A stretch of 64,000 nucleotides of DNA from AP-15 sp963737145. Lineage in GTDB: Bacteria > Pseudomonadota > Alphaproteobacteria > ATCC43930 > CGMCC-115725. The translations under genes were made by a program, and so were the position numbers. How positions within the stretch are numbered: the stretch's first letter is position 1; each line of letters starts with the position of its first letter. Under the pieces are notes generated by a model, which saw only the letters and a list, made by a program, of their open reading frames with translations, was not told the origin of the DNA and did no database searches. Location: positions 62,001-126,000 of the forward strand of contig CAVTRO010000004.1 in NCBI GenBank assembly GCA_963737145.1, read 5' to 3'. Of the stretch, positions 9,129 to 18,883 are shown piece after piece.

Positions 9129-9944
9129 TCAGGACGCCGCCCGGCCGGCGCGCATCGCCTCCTTGATCAAGGCGGCGAGCGGCAGGTGCAGGTGGGAATT
9201 CGCCGCCAGGACGTCGCCGCTCGACATCATGTCGTGACCGCCGGCCATGTCGCTGACGTATCCGCCCGCTTCGCGGACGAGGAGGAGCCCGGCGGCGATA
9301 TCCCAAGGCGCCAGTGCGAACTCCCAGAACCCCTCATATCGGCCGGCCGCGACATAGGCGAGGTCGAGCGCGGCCGAACCCATGCGCCGGACACCGCTCG
9401 TCGCGCCCATGACCGCCGCGAGCGTAGCCATGTAAGCCTGCTCGTCGGCACGGTCGCCAAACGGCATTCCGGTGCCGATGACCAACTCGCCGAGCTGGCG
9501 CCGGGCGGAGACCCTCAGCCGGCGATCGTTGACGTAGGCGCCCGCCCCTTTCTCCGCCCAATACATCTCGTCACGAATGGGCTCGTAGATTACGCCGGCG
9601 ACGATCTCACCGTCGCGCTCCAGCCCGATCGAGATCGCGAAATGAGGGATGCCGTGCAGAAAATTCGTTGTGCCGTCCAATGGATCGACAATCCAGCGGT
9701 GCCGCGGGTCCGATCCCGCCTCCGCTCCGCTCTCCTCGAACAGCATCGCGTAGCCGGGACGCGCCCTCTTCAGCTCGGCTTTGAGCGTGCGCTCGGCCTT
9801 CAAATCGGCGGTCGAGACGAATTCGCCGGCGCCTTTGACCGAGACCTGGAGGTGCTCGACCTCACCAAAATCGCGAATGAGTCCGCGCGATGCCTTCAGC
9901 GCGGCGTTTCCCATGACGTTGATGATCGGCGAACGGACGGCCAT
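9129..9944 (-). CDS. suhB: Inositol monophosphatase family protein
   Basis: The 271-residue protein carries both Mg2+-binding signatures of the family: WIVDPLDGTTNFLHG with the upstream EES, and APWDIAAGLLLVREAGG. The N-terminus (SPIINVMGNAALKASRGLIRDFG) and the VSVKGAGEFVSTAD segment are those of alphaproteobacterial SuhB. It hydrolyses inositol-1-phosphate or related sugar phosphates in the cytosol; in enterobacteria SuhB also acts on transcription of rRNA, which cannot be judged here. It starts at ATG 9944 and stands alone, with a repeat element separating it from the formyltransferase gene upstream. Confidence 0.92.
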   Translation of the reverse strand: MAVRSPIINVMGNAALKASRGLIRDFGEVEHLQVSVKGAGEFVSTADLKAERTLKAELKRARPGYAMLFEESGAEAGSDPRHRWIVDPLDGTTNFLHGIPHFAISIGLERDGEIVAGVIYEPIRDEMYWAEKGAGAYVNDRRLRVSARRQLGELVIGTGMPFGDRADEQAYMATLAAVMGATSGVRRMGSAALDLAYVAAGRYEGFWEFALAPWDIAAGLLLVREAGGYVSDMAGGHDMMSSGDVLAANSHLHLPLAALIKEAMRAGRAAS

Positions 9945-10027
9945 GTCGAGGATTTTCGACCGAGCTAGTGTTCAGATCCATTCAGACGGTTCAATGGTCG
10001 ACCGCGGACCGATGCCACCACCAAAAC

Positions 10028-10139
10028 TCCGTCACACCGCCGAAGGCCGGTGCCCATCGTGGAAATGGGTCCCGGCCTTCGCCGGGAAGACGAGAAGGAG
10101 AGATGCGACATTGAAGCATCTGAATGTGTCCGAGCACTA
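10028..10139. repeat. Dispersed intergenic repeat, copy B
   Basis: The core 10063-10094 matches 2216-2247 base for base by eye, with the same CCGGCCTTCGCCGGG palindrome and a GTCACACCG segment at 10031. The right end overlaps the stop codon of the formyltransferase gene at 10137, so the element abuts that gene and may serve as its terminator. Confidence 0.8.
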
Positions 10140-11060
10140 ACCGCCGAGCACGGTCCCTTCGGCGATGCCCGAGTCGGTCGCGGCGATCTTGGCGCCATCG
10201 TCGAGACGCACCCGCGACACCTCCACGAAGCCGCCCTGCGCGAGGATCCGCATCCCAGCCTCGCCGATCGAGACGACCTCACCGAGCTTGTGTCCGCGCA
10301 CCGCGCCAAAGGCCGGCGCCGTGATCTTGCGCGCGTCGAATAGGTAGAGCTTGCGCTCCCCTGCCATGGTCCAGGCCCCGGGGGCCGGGTTGCAGCCGCG
10401 GATCAGGTCGTAGACGAAGTCGACATGGGTCGCCCAGTTGATACGGGATTCCGCCTCGCGCACCCAGCCCTCGTAGGTCGCCCGGCTTTCGTCCTGCGTC
10501 GTTTCGGTCGCGCGACCCGACACGACCAGGTCGGCGGCCTGCACCAGCGCTTCCACTCCGAGCGGGAAGATCTTGTCGAAATAGAGCGAGCCGGCGGTCT
10601 CGTCGGGTCCGATCGGCACGCGCTTTTGCAGGATTACCGGACCTTCGTCGAGACCCGGGGTCGGGCGGAAGATCGATAATCCGGTCTCGCTGCGTCCGCG
10701 GATGATCGCCCACGGGATCGACGAAGGCCCGCGGTGCAATGGCAACAGCGAGGGGTGGAACTGGATCATTCCGTGCTTCGGAATCGCGCAGAATTCGGGC
10801 GGCGCGAACAAGAGGACATAGGCCATGACCCCGAGATCGGCATTGAGTTCGGCGAGCGCGTGTTTTGCTTCATCACTCGAGTATTTGGCATGGCGATGGA
10901 CGGTCAGCCCGCGCTCTTGCGCCGCCACAACGAGCGGGTCGGGTCTGGCGCCCGGCCGCTCCGGCGCCGCAAACACGCCGGCTACTTCATCTCCGCGAGC
11001 CAAAAAGGCCTCTAGGACGGCTTTGCCGAAGGCCTGCTGGCCGACGATCACGGTGCGCAT
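10137..11060 (-). CDS. Formyltransferase, 10-formyl-THF hydrolase-like (ALDH1L N-domain type)
   Basis: The protein has the two-domain plan of Fmt-like formyltransferases, but its details follow the N-terminal hydrolase domain of 10-formyltetrahydrofolate dehydrogenase rather than methionyl-tRNA formyltransferase. Visible features are VIGQ-like VIVGQQAFGKAVLEAF, GDEVAGVFAAPERPGARPDP, the catalytic FHPSLLPLHRGPSSIPW (His), GLDEGPVILQK (Asp) and TYEGWVREAESRINW. The C-terminal oxidoreductase-type domain contains PGAWTMAGERKLYLFDA. The acyl-carrier and aldehyde dehydrogenase domains of ALDH1L are absent, so it is a stand-alone formyl transfer or deformylation enzyme. The target is unknown. ATG at 11060 starts the nucleotide-fold strand directly. 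Confidence 0.82.
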   Translation of the reverse strand: MRTVIVGQQAFGKAVLEAFLARGDEVAGVFAAPERPGARPDPLVVAAQERGLTVHRHAKYSSDEAKHALAELNADLGVMAYVLLFAPPEFCAIPKHGMIQFHPSLLPLHRGPSSIPWAIIRGRSETGLSIFRPTPGLDEGPVILQKRVPIGPDETAGSLYFDKIFPLGVEALVQAADLVVSGRATETTQDESRATYEGWVREAESRINWATHVDFVYDLIRGCNPAPGAWTMAGERKLYLFDARKITAPAFGAVRGHKLGEVVSIGEAGMRILAQGGFVEVSRVRLDDGAKIAATDSGIAEGTVLGG

Positions 11061-11097
11061 CTCGTTCCCTCCGAATATCCGGCTCGGCGGCAGAGTT

Positions 11098-12885
11098 TCA
11101 TGCTGAAGCGTCCGAGGGCAAGCTTATCACGCCCGGTTCGTCCGCGGTACCGGGCTCGCGGGCCCGCGGCAGCAGCAGGGTAACCGCGGTGCCGCGCCCG
11201 ACTTCGCTGCGGATCGACGCCGAGCCCCCGGATTGGCGAGCAAACCCATATACCAAGCTGAGGCCGAGACCGGTACCTTTGCCCGGTCCCTTGCTCGTAA
11301 AGAACGGCTCGAACGCCCGCGTCAGTACCTCGGGGGACATGCCCGTACCGGTGTCGGAGATCTCCAAACCGACAAAATCCCCGGCCTCGCCGGCCCCGCT
11401 ATCGGGCAGAGTCATTTTGAAGGTCCGCACCCGCAGCACACCGCCCTCGGGCATCGCATCGCGGGAATTTATCGCAAGATTGATCACGGCAAGTTCGAGT
11501 TGCGTGGCATCGGTATCGACCGGCCACAGATCGGGCGCAAAATCGGTTTCGACCCTGACCCTGCTCCCGACGGTGCGAGCCATCAGTTCCGCCATTTGGC
11601 GCAATGTGTCGTTGAGGTCCAGGCGCGCAACCGCAAGCGGCTGTCGCCGCGCAAAGGCGAGAAGCTGGCTGGTCAGCCTTTCGCCGCGCTCGACGGTAGC
11701 GAGCGCCATCTCGACCCTGGCCTGCAGCGTCGGTTCGCGCTGACGGCCGCTCAGCAATTCGAGGCAGCCTTGCAGCACGGTCAACAGATTGTTGAAATCA
11801 TGCGCCACCCCGCCCGTCAGCTGGCCCAACGCCTCCATTTTTTGCGCCTGGTGGAGTTCGGCCTCAGCGCGCGTCCGCCGCTGCATCTCGCGGTTCAGCC
11901 GCCGCGCGGTGGCGCGCCACCGCCATGTGGCGACCCTTTGCTGCTGCAGTTGCCGCACGGCGAACAGAGTCATACAGAACAGCCCGAGCGAGGCCGGAAT
12001 AGCAAAAAGCAGATAATCGATCAGGTTGGCTCGCCACTGCGCGAGAACCCCCTGCATCGGGATCCCGAAGGCGACATAGAGGGGGTATCCGCCGATCCGG
12101 TGATATCCGAACAGGCGCTTGATCCCGTCGATCCCGCCTCTGCCCCAAAACAACCCACGATCCGGTTCGGCAGCGATCGCTCGCATGAGAGGCGTTTCGG
12201 AAGAGAAGACCCGCGGACTGGGCAGCGGCGGATACCGCACGAGGACCGAGCCGTCGTCGCGCAACAAGAGGGCCGAGAAATATTCATCACGAGAGATGGT
12301 GCTGAAAAAATTACCGAAGTAACCAGGGTTGGCAGAAATGATGATGACCCCATCGAAACTTCCGTCCGGCGTCGATCGGCGCCGGCTGATGTCGAAATCG
12401 GAAAGACGGGTCAATTGATCCATATGCTCGCGGCCGATAAAGATTCCGGCATCGCGGTCCCGTTGCGCGGTAAAGGCGTCGCGATTGGAGACGTCGGTGG
12501 TCGCCGGCGGGAACGGGCTTGCGCTTGCTCGCGCCTGCCCGCGGCGGTCAACCAACAGCACCGCACCGATCTGCGGCAACGTTTCGAGGTTCGATAGAAA
12601 CCGATGCAGCTCGCCGTCATTCTCGATATTGTCCCAGTCGAGGCCGCGGACACGGTCATCGATCCACGCGAGTATCAGCGCGTACGTCTCGATCGCACTA
12701 AGCGCATGTTCGTTTAGCTGGCCCGCCTCGATGGTGACCCGTTGTTTGGCCTCGAGCTGGACAAGACGGAAGTTCTGCCACGCGGCAATCGTCAGGAGCA
12801 GCAACGGTACCGCCAGCGCCGCCACTAGCAGGAGGCGCGACGTCCACGCAAGCCTGCGCTGCGGGCGCTCCGCGACCGCATCCAT
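11098..12885 (-). CDS. Membrane-bound sensor histidine kinase with PDC/Cache-like sensor
   Basis: ATG at 12885 gives 595 residues. An N-terminal helix (LLLVAALAVPLLLLTIAAW) is followed by an extracytoplasmic region of about 250 residues of PDC/Cache type and a second helix (LLFAIPASLGLFCMTLFAV). A coiled coil leads to the HisKA box with phospho-acceptor His in GGVAHDFNNLL. The ATPase domain has the N box (NLAINSRDAMPEGG), the G1 box (DTGTGM) and the G2 box (GKGTGLGLSLVYGF). No receiver domain or response regulator is encoded next to it. The open frame continues upstream into the ABC gene on the same strand, but that extension is out-of-frame reading of the transporter gene. The signal is unknown. 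Confidence 0.88.
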   Translation of the reverse strand: MDAVAERPQRRLAWTSRLLLVAALAVPLLLLTIAAWQNFRLVQLEAKQRVTIEAGQLNEHALSAIETYALILAWIDDRVRGLDWDNIENDGELHRFLSNLETLPQIGAVLLVDRRGQARASASPFPPATTDVSNRDAFTAQRDRDAGIFIGREHMDQLTRLSDFDISRRRSTPDGSFDGVIIISANPGYFGNFFSTISRDEYFSALLLRDDGSVLVRYPPLPSPRVFSSETPLMRAIAAEPDRGLFWGRGGIDGIKRLFGYHRIGGYPLYVAFGIPMQGVLAQWRANLIDYLLFAIPASLGLFCMTLFAVRQLQQQRVATWRWRATARRLNREMQRRTRAEAELHQAQKMEALGQLTGGVAHDFNNLLTVLQGCLELLSGRQREPTLQARVEMALATVERGERLTSQLLAFARRQPLAVARLDLNDTLRQMAELMARTVGSRVRVETDFAPDLWPVDTDATQLELAVINLAINSRDAMPEGGVLRVRTFKMTLPDSGAGEAGDFVGLEISDTGTGMSPEVLTRAFEPFFTSKGPGKGTGLGLSLVYGFARQSGGSASIRSEVGRGTAVTLLLPRAREPGTADEPGVISLPSDASA

Positions 12886-13040
12886 ATCGGTAATGCCAGA
12901 AAGGCCCAAGCCATCCCCGCCGAAGCCGAGGTCGCGTCTAACCCTCGCCAGCCGATCCGACTGGTAGCCGTGCTCATCGCTCGCGCTAGGCTGAGCGCGA
13001 GCCGGCTGGCGACCGTTCCCGCTCCTTTCATCCGTCGAGT

Positions 13041-14677
13041 TTACGCCGGTAATGCCGCCAGGTCGAAGGCGGCGGCCATCAGCGCACGGGTGTAGGGGTG
13101 CTCGGGGGCGGTCATGACGCGGTCGGTGGGGCCGGCTTCGACGATCTTGCCGTCCTTCATGACCAGGATTTCGTGTGCCAGCGCGCGCACGACCCGCAAA
13201 TCGTGGCTGATGAACAGATAGGCGAGGCCGTGCCGGGTCTGCAATTCGCGCAGCAGCTCGACGATCTGCGCCTGGACCGACATGTCCAAGGCCGAGGTCG
13301 GCTCGTCGAGCACGACAAAGCGCGGCTTCAAGACCAAGGCCCGGGCGATCGCGATGCGCTGGCGCTGGCCGCCGGAGAATTCGTGCGGGTAGCGCTCGGC
13401 CGCCTCGGGATCGAGCCCGACCTCGACCAGCGCGGTTTCGATCAGCCTCCGGCGGTCCGCGGCGCTGGCCGCGAGCCGGTGCACCTTGAGCCCCTCCTCG
13501 ACAATCTGTGCGACCGAGAGCCGCGGCGAGAGGCTGGAGAACGGGTCCTGAAAAACCACCTGCATCTCGCGCCGCAGCGGCCGCAACTGGCGCTGGCGGA
13601 GCATCGCGATGTCCCGCTCCCCGAAGCGGATGTGCCCTTGCGCCTCGGTCAGCCGGAGCAATGCGAGGCCCAGCGTGGTCTTGCCGGAGCCGCTTTCGCC
13701 GACGACGCCGAGAGTGGTTCCGCGCCTGACGGCCAGAGAGACGCCGTCGACCGCCTTCACATATCCGACTACCCGGCGAAGCACGCCGCGGCGGATCGGA
13801 AACCACACCTTTATCTCCTGTCCCTCGATCAGCTCGGGCGCCGCGGGATCGGCAGGCGCGGCGCGGCCCTCCGGCTCGGCGGCGAGCAGCCGGCGCGTGT
13901 AAGGGTGGCGCGGATCGCCGAAGATCCCAGCAGTGGGGCCGGCTTCGACGATCTCGCCGGCCGTCATGATGCAGACCTGATCCGCCATTTTTCGGACGAT
14001 CGTCAAATCGTGGGTGATCAGCAGCAGCGCCATGCCGAACCGGTCGCGCAAATCCTTCAAGAGCTGCAGGATGTGCGCCTGGACCGTCACGTCGAGCGCC
14101 GTCGTCGGCTCGTCGGCAATCAGAATGTCCGGCTCGTTGGCGATCGCCATCGCGATCATGACGCGCTGCCGCTGCCCGCCCGACAGCTGGTGCGGATATG
14201 CGCCCAGCCGGTTCTCGGCATCGGGCAGACCGACCAGCCGCAACAACTTCAGGGTGCGCTCGCGCGCTGCCGCTGCGCTCATGTGCTTATGGATCAGCAA
14301 GGTCTCGGCGATCTGCCGCTCAGAGTGTGCAGCGGGTTCAGCGAGGTCATCGGCTCCTGAAAGACAATCGCGATCCGGTTGCCGCGCACCCGGCGCAGCC
14401 GCTCCGGCGGGGCGCCGATCAGCTCCTCGCCGTCGAAGCGGACGCTGCTTTCGGCTCCGTGCGCCGCAACGGGATAAGGCAGCAGCTGAAGGATCGACAG
14501 AGCCGTCACACTCTTGCCCGAGCCGCTCTCGCCGACCAATCCAAGGGTCTCGCCGCGATCGAGCGTGAAGGAAACGCCCTTCACCGCCTCGACCGGGTTT
14601 GCCCCGCCGCGTCCGGCGAAGGTGACGCTGAGATTGTGGATTTCGAGAAGCGGCGCGGCGCCGCTTCCGCCGCTCAA
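13041..14677 (-). CDS. yejF: Dual-ATPase peptide ABC transporter subunit, YejF/DppDF-like (one-base frameshift)
   Basis: Two fused ABC cassettes. The first has Walker A GLVGESGSGKS and IVFQEPMTSLNPLHTL in one frame, then RQIAETLLIHKHMS, LSGGQRQRVMIAMAIA and LIADEPTTALDVT in the next. The break is near 14321 and one missing C explains it; restoring it gives 1,638 bases, divisible by three. The second cassette is intact: GVVGESGSGKTTLGLALLRL, VFQDPFSSLSPRLSV, FSGGQRQRIAIARALVLKP and VLDEPTSALD. TTG at 14677 overlaps the permease stop (TTGA), suggesting translational coupling. With YejE it would power uptake of peptides or peptide-like compounds. The other permease and the binding protein (yejB, yejA) are not in the neighbourhood. 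Confidence 0.87.
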
Positions 14678-15837
14678 AGCACGACCTTGCGCGGGTCGAA
14701 GGCGTCGCGCACCGCCTCGCCGACAAAGATTAGGAGGCTCAACATCGATGCGAGCACAAAAAAGGCGGTCAGGCCCAGCCAGGGCGCCTGCAGGTTGGAC
14801 TTGCCCTGCGCCAGCAACTCGCCGAGCGACGGCGAGCCCGGCGGCAGGCCAAAACCGAGAAAGTCGAGCGAAGTGAGGGTGGTGATCGAGCCGTTGAGAA
14901 TGAAGGGCAGAAAGGTGATCGTCGCGACCGTCGCGTTGGGCAGAACGTGGCGCAGGATGATGGTCAAGTCGGATACGCCCAGAGCGCGCGCCGCCCGCAC
15001 ATAATCGAAGTTGCGCGCCCGGAGGAATTCCGCCCGCACGACATCGACCAGGCCCATCCACGAGAACAGCAGCATCAAGCCCAACAGCCACCAGAAATTC
15101 GGCTCGATAAAGCTCGCCATGATGATCAGCAAATAAAGGACCGGCAGCCCTGACCAGATCTCGATAAAGCGCTGGAAGCCGAGGTCGACGAGGCCCCCGA
15201 AATACCCTTGCACCGCCCCTGCGGCGACGCCGACCACCGAGGAGAGAGCCGTCAGGGTGAGGCCGAACAGCACCGAGATGCGGAACCCGTAGATCAGCCG
15301 GGCCAGTACGTCGCGCCCCTGGTCGTCGGTACCCAGCCAATTGACGCTCGACGGCGGCGACGGCGCGGGGCTCGGCAGGTTGTAGTTTATCGTATCGTAG
15401 CTGAACGGGATCAGCGGCCAAACCATCCAGCCCTTCTCCGAGATCAGCTTCTCCACCTCGGGGTCCCGGTAGTCGGCCGGGGTCGGAAACTCGCCGCCGA
15501 ATGTCGTTTCGGGGTAGTCGACGAAAACCGGGAAGTACCACGCCCCCTCGTATCGCACGACGATCGGCCGGTCGTTGGCGATGAACTCGGCAAACAAGGT
15601 GACGAGAAACAGGGCGAGGAATATCCACAATGACCAGAAGCCGCGGCGGTTACGCCGAAACGCGTCGAGCCGCCGCCGGGTGAGGGGAGTGATGCGGATG
15701 CCGAGAAAGCGGTCGGCGCTGGATTCACGGCGATGCGTCCTTCGAGACGGCCGCGGAGCCTGTCCTCGGGCCGCGCTTCCCGCGGACCCGGGGGCGGCCT
15801 CCTCAGGATGAGCAGCATCCTTCAATGCCATCAGCAC
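14674..15837 (-). CDS. yejE: Peptide ABC transporter permease, YejE-like
   Basis: The conserved part begins at about residue 47 (RITPLTRRRLDAFRRNRRGF), with the first helix LWIFLALFLVTLFAEFI, a YejE-type insert (YPETTFGGEFPTPADYRDP) and the permease coupling loop (RALGVSDLTIILRHVLPNA). Five further helices follow. The stop overlaps the start of the ATPase gene. The first 45 or so residues (AAHPEEAAPGSAGSAARG and on) are encoded by a palindromic repeat, not by family sequence. No ATG or GTG lies between the repeat and the conserved part, so either translation really starts at GTG 15837/ATG 15831 through the repeat or a rare start codon is used. Confidence 0.85.
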   Translation of the reverse strand: MLMALKDAAHPEEAAPGSAGSAARGQAPRPSRRTHRRESSADRFLGIRITPLTRRRLDAFRRNRRGFWSLWIFLALFLVTLFAEFIANDRPIVVRYEGAWYFPVFVDYPETTFGGEFPTPADYRDPEVEKLISEKGWMVWPLIPFSYDTINYNLPSPAPSPPSSVNWLGTDDQGRDVLARLIYGFRISVLFGLTLTALSSVVGVAAGAVQGYFGGLVDLGFQRFIEIWSGLPVLYLLIIMASFIEPNFWWLLGLMLLFSWMGLVDVVRAEFLRARNFDYVRAARALGVSDLTIILRHVLPNATVATITFLPFILNGSITTLTSLDFLGFGLPPGSPSLGELLAQGKSNLQAPWLGLTAFFVLASMLSLLIFVGEAVRDAFDPRKVVL

Positions 15838-15884
15838 CAGACCTCATGCTGAGGAGCGCCCTTAAGGGCGCGTCTCGAAGCACG
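15735..15884. repeat. Two inverted copies of a palindromic repeat (CGTCCTTCGAGACGG...CTCAGGATGAG)
   Basis: Copy one, 15735-15812, reads CGTCCTTCGAGACGG...CCTCAGGATGAG. Copy two, 15842-15884, is the same element in the other orientation (CTCATGCTGAGGAGCGC...CGTCTCGAAGCACG) with an internal GCGCCCTTAAGGGCGC hairpin. This family is common between alphaproteobacterial genes. Here copy one lies inside the yejE reading frame and copy two between yejE and asd, where it may terminate asd transcription. Confidence 0.8.
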
Positions 15885-15905
15885 CACGATGGTGATGCAG
15901 CCTCG

Positions 15906-16976
<1,071 letters not shown>

Positions 16977-17065
16977 CTCGAAACCCCACGGGCAAATATG
17001 ACGGATATAAAGATTATGGCCGCTGACTTACGATGCCCGCCGCCGCTTTACAAGGATTGCATGTC

Positions 17066-17416
17066 ATGACCTATCCGGAGTTTTGGCGGCGCTATCTCGC
17101 GGCGCATGCCGACCCGCGCACCCGCGGGGTGCACTATGTTGGCACCTCGCTAGCGGTGGCCGCGATCGCTGCGGCGGGGGTCGAGCGCGATTGGCGTTGG
17201 CTGCTCGCTGCGCCGGTGGCCGGCTACGCTTTGGCGTGGTTCGGCCATTTCAAATTCGAGCACAATCGGCCGGAAACGTTTGGGCATCCGATCTGGTCGC
17301 TGATCAGCGATTTTCGTATGCTCGGCATGTTTTTAGCCGGCCGCCTCGGCGACGAGCTGCGTATCGCCGGTGTGGGAGACAGAAATGGCGATGGTGCGGT
17401 TGGTCGAGTACGGTGA
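17066..17416 (+). CDS. DUF962/Mpo1-like membrane protein
   Basis: The sequence MTYPEFWRRYLAAHADPRTRG, then HYVGTSLAVAAIAAAG, fits the Mpo1-like/DUF962 family of small membrane proteins with two hydrophobic segments (17-residue segments around ALAVAAIAAAG and LLAAPVAGYALAWFGHF). The family has conserved histidines, here in GVHYVGT and GHFKFEHNRPETFGHP. The yeast member Mpo1 is a dioxygenase in fatty acid alpha-oxidation; a similar activity is only suggested. ATG 17066 is preferred to 17033 because the family begins with this segment. Its 3' end overlaps the next gene by 32 bp. Confidence 0.8.
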   Translation: MTYPEFWRRYLAAHADPRTRGVHYVGTSLAVAAIAAAGVERDWRWLLAAPVAGYALAWFGHFKFEHNRPETFGHPIWSLISDFRMLGMFLAGRLGDELRIAGVGDRNGDGAVGRVR

Positions 17417-17786
17417 GGCGAGCGCCGAGGTTCGCGCGGTCTATGACGACATCATGACGACGCGCGGCACCGACTGGATCAACAATTTCTGGAAGGCGCT
17501 GGCGAACGACCCGCTGACCTTGCGGCGCACCTGGAAGAGCATCAAGGAGGTGATGGCGCCGGGCGCTCTCGATCCGTTGATCAAGGAACTGATCTATCTC
17601 GCGGTCAGCGCCAGCAATGGCTGCGCCTATTGCACCGCCTCGCATGGCGCGGCCGCGAAGAAGCAGGGCATGACGCCGGAAATGCTCGGCGAATTGATGG
17701 CGGTCGTCGGCATGGCGAACGAAACTAACAGTTTGGCCAACGGCTATCGGGTTCCAGTAGACGAGAGGTTCGAAAAACTGTTTTGA
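17385..17786 (+). CDS. AhpD-like/carboxymuconolactone decarboxylase family protein
   Basis: The motif CAYCTASHGAAAKK, a CxxC with a downstream histidine, marks the AhpD-like alkylhydroperoxidase group of the CMD family. The preceding helices (DPLIKELIYLAVSASNG) fit. The protein is about 133 residues, and ATG 17385 follows a GGGAGA ribosome site. Members reduce peroxides through the CxxC pair or serve unknown redox roles. Overlap with the Mpo1-like gene and a short gap to the VOC gene suggest a three-gene rightward operon for oxidative metabolism of an organic substrate. Confidence 0.82.
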   Translation: MAMVRLVEYGEASAEVRAVYDDIMTTRGTDWINNFWKALANDPLTLRRTWKSIKEVMAPGALDPLIKELIYLAVSASNGCAYCTASHGAAAKKQGMTPEMLGELMAVVGMANETNSLANGYRVPVDERFEKLF

Positions 17787-17859
17787 TGGCGGGCGTTTAC
17801 CGCCGAACTACGGCACGGCCGCTCGGCGCCGGCTGAGCGGCAAACTTTGGAGGGCCCTC

Positions 17860-18828
17860 ATGGCAGTACAACAACAACTCTACGACCGCACGGCCGAGGA
17901 TCTCGGCAATCTCGTCGGCCTCGAACACGTCAATCTGAGGATCAACAATCAAGGTCTGGCGCACGAGTTTTATCTATCGGGGCTTGGCCTGACCCGCGAC
18001 CCCTTCATGTTCCCCGGCACCAACAACATGTGGGTCAATGTCGGCAAGAGCCAGTTCCATCTGCCGACCGGAGACCCGAACGTGCTGCGCGGGCATGTCG
18101 GCCTCGTTGTCCCGTCACTCGAGGAACTGTGCGAGCGGCTTAGCGAAACCAAGAAAAAGCTCGCCGACACCAAATTCGACTGCAAGCAGCACAACCAATA
18201 TGTCGAGGCGACCTGCCCGTGGGGCAACAAGTTCCGCCTCTACGAGCCGGACGAGGAGCGGTTCGGCGCGATCAATCTCGGCATGGGCTATGTCGAGTTC
18301 ACCGTGCCGGAAGGGACCGCCGACGGCATTGCGCGCTTCTACCGCGAGATCTTCTACACGCCTGCGTGCGTTAAGGAAAACGGCGAAGGCCGCGCCGCGC
18401 ATGTCAGCGCCGGGCACAAGCAGGAGCTGATCTTTCGCGAGACCGACCAGAAAATCCCGGAATTCGACGGCCATCACCTGCAGGTCTATGCCCAGGAGTT
18501 CTCGGGGCCGCATGACGAATTGGAAAAACGCGGGCTGATCACCGAAGAAAGCGATCAGTACCAGTATCGCTGGCAGGACATCGTCTGCCTCGAAACCGGT
18601 AAGCACCTGTTTACGATCGAGCATGAGGTGCGCAGCGTTACCCACCCGCTCCACAACCGCCACATGGTCAACCGCAACCCGTCACAAAATAATCGCCACT
18701 ACCAGATGGGCGCGGACGAATGGGATTGGACCTTGCCGCGCTCAACCAAGAAGGTCCAGCCGGCTCCGGCACCGGAGCCGGCCACGCCGCTGGCCAGGCG
18801 CCGCGCCGCCCGCATGGCGGCGATGTAA
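17860..18828 (+). CDS. VOC superfamily protein with two glyoxalase/dioxygenase-like modules
   Basis: Two betaalphabetabetabeta modules are recognisable: residues about 18-125 (GLEHVNLRINNQGLAHEFYL to NKFRLYEPD) and about 135-245 (INLGMGYVEFTVPEG to TIEHEVRSVTHP). The first begins with a His in LEHVNL and ends in a LYEPDEE glutamate, as metal ligands do in this superfamily. Extradiol dioxygenases and glyoxalases share the fold; no specific substrate can be named. A proline/alanine and basic tail (PAPAPEPATPLARRR) follows. ATG 17860 follows TTGGAGGG, a good ribosome site. The gene ends just before a hairpin shared with the convergent GGT gene. Confidence 0.78.
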   Translation: MAVQQQLYDRTAEDLGNLVGLEHVNLRINNQGLAHEFYLSGLGLTRDPFMFPGTNNMWVNVGKSQFHLPTGDPNVLRGHVGLVVPSLEELCERLSETKKKLADTKFDCKQHNQYVEATCPWGNKFRLYEPDEERFGAINLGMGYVEFTVPEGTADGIARFYREIFYTPACVKENGEGRAAHVSAGHKQELIFRETDQKIPEFDGHHLQVYAQEFSGPHDELEKRGLITEESDQYQYRWQDIVCLETGKHLFTIEHEVRSVTHPLHNRHMVNRNPSQNNRHYQMGADEWDWTLPRSTKKVQPAPAPEPATPLARRRAARMAAM

Positions 18829-18839
18829 AGGCCCGGGCT

Positions 18840-18865
18840 CCCTCTCCCCGCTCGCGGGGAGAGGG
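18840..18865. terminator. Perfect 12-bp-arm hairpin between convergent genes
   Basis: CCCTCTCCCCGC and GCGGGGAGAGGG pair around a TC loop in the 55-bp gap between the rightward VOC gene and the leftward GGT gene. It can act as a bidirectional terminator, though no T-run follows. The same CCCTCTCCC-type palindrome occurs at about 30920 and inside the three cyclase genes, so it is also a dispersed repeat. Confidence 0.7.
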
Positions 18866-18883
18866 CCTGAGTTAAACGCAGCT

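Noticed and set aside
12886..13806. N-terminal extension of the kinase gene into the ABC transporter region
   Set aside because: The added residues are out-of-frame reading of the second ABC cassette; the kinase N-terminal helix begins just after ATG 12885.
14294..15628. 444-residue frame ending in an ABC Walker A region
   Set aside because: Only its last 115 residues are real; they are the N-terminal part of the frameshifted YejF-like gene, the rest is out-of-frame permease.
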